Shown: positions 5,116 to 5,394 of the stretch, piece by piece | How the letters are laid out: each line of letters opens with the position of its first letter | Numbering within the stretch: position 1 is the first letter of the stretch | Assembly (NCBI GenBank): GCA_009705675.1 | Contig: WLSX01000039.1 | Location: forward strand, 1 to 5,394 | Source of the DNA: Actinomycetota bacterium | GTDB taxonomy: Bacteria > Actinomycetota > Actinomycetes > Nanopelagicales > Nanopelagicaceae | DNA: 5,394 bases | Direction of reading: 5' to 3' | Position numbers and translations under genes: made by a program | The notes under the pieces: model-generated | The model's input: the letters and a program-made list of their open reading frames with translations, nothing else | Told to the model about the DNA's origin: nothing | The model's database searches: none

Positions 5116-5394
5116 TTAATCTGAATCCTTCATTCCCTCTGCTACGGATTTCATCTTTGCAATCTTTAGGATTGTTAGACCAAATACGCACTTTGCCAAT
5201 ACATCTGCAATTGTGTAACCGATTTGACGGTTAACAAATGCACCTGGTGATGCAGCGTTAGCTGAATCAAGGATTGGTAGTAGGTATGAAATTGGGTAAA
5301 CGCCCCATGTTGCGATCAATAGAAGACGTAAGCGACCTACGGTTGCTGCAACGCCTGCTGGTTGACGATCAAGAGACTTTGAAAGCTCAACGAA
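5116..5394 (-). CDS. Actinorhodopsin-type light-driven proton pump, C-terminal fragment
   Basis: The last 92 residues of a microbial rhodopsin; the 5' end lies beyond the right edge, so the TTG at 5319-5317 is an internal leucine codon, not a start. Helix F is RLLLIATWGVYPISYLLPIL, with retinal-pocket residues W30, Y33, P34 and Y37 of the fragment matching W182, Y185, P186 and W189 of bacteriorhodopsin. Helix G is IGYTIADVLAKCVFGLTIL, with K68 as the Schiff-base lysine (K216) and D64 the counter-ion aspartate (D212). The sequence resembles actinorhodopsin in the xanthorhodopsin-related group. Pumping H+ is inferred, because the helix C motif that separates proton from other pumps is outside the window. 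The tail (KMKSVAEGMKDSD) is short and charged. Codon use leans to TAC, AAC, CGT/CGC and AAG, unlike neighbouring genes, suggesting strong expression. A strong terminator follows. Confidence 0.93.
   Translation of the reverse strand, partial: FVELSKSLDRQPAGVAATVGRLRLLLIATWGVYPISYLLPILDSANAASPGAFVNRQIGYTIADVLAKCVFGLTILKIAKMKSVAEGMKDSD

Noticed and set aside
5317..5319. TTG as a start codon for a short 67-residue protein on the minus strand
   Set aside because: The frame stays open to the window edge and the upstream residues continue rhodopsin helix F, so this is an internal leucine codon.
1..5394. CRISPR arrays, tRNA or rRNA genes, insertion sequences, toxin-antitoxin or defence genes
   Set aside because: I saw no spaced direct repeats, no cloverleaf-like sequence, no transposase motifs and no gap longer than 65 bases that could hold such elements.

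Overview
The window looks like chromosomal DNA from a streamlined, AT-rich actinobacterium. The best guess is the freshwater acI lineage (Nanopelagicales, 'Ca. Planktophila'/'Ca. Nanopelagicus' type). Three things point there. The right edge carries the C-terminal third of an actinorhodopsin-like proton pump. ClpS, DUF2017 and DUF3039 are all typical actinobacterial versions. The DNA is AT-rich and packed, with gaps of only 7 to 65 bases or small overlaps. The taxon is inferred from protein recognition and composition, not from a database search.

Layout: on the minus strand, reading right to left from a 40-base divergent promoter region at 2146-2185, lie ornithine carbamoyltransferase (argF, 2145-1192), the soluble NAD(H)-binding subunit of proton-translocating transhydrogenase (pntAA, 1166-42), and the first codons of pntAB (from 42, leaving the window). 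On the plus strand, reading right from the same region, lie a small DUF3039 protein (2186-2437), a secreted glycoside hydrolase family 18 enzyme with two C-terminal beta-sandwich modules (2469-4187), the N-degron adaptor clpS (4195-4491) and a DUF2017 gene (4478-5050) overlapping clpS. A strong hairpin at 5071-5098 separates DUF2017 from the convergent rhodopsin gene (minus strand, 5394-5116, 5' end outside the window).

Function: the minus-strand genes combine arginine biosynthesis with a proton-motive-force-driven NADPH source. The nearby rhodopsin would generate proton motive force from light, so the two energy modules could be linked physiologically, although they are not co-transcribed. 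clpS and DUF2017 form a conserved actinobacterial pair tied to ClpAP/ClpCP proteolysis. The GH18 enzyme is a secreted hydrolase placed among housekeeping genes.

The most interesting non-coding signal is a repeated start architecture. Three starts (argF, pntAA, DUF3039) have a TAnnnT hexamer ending exactly six bases before the ATG, clpS has GATAAT at the same spacing, and the GH18 gene comes within one base of it. This is what leaderless transcripts would need. The two starts that overlap an upstream gene (pntAB, DUF2017) instead carry Shine-Dalgarno sequences. I see no clear new defence, mobile or RNA system; the coding content is recognisable throughout.
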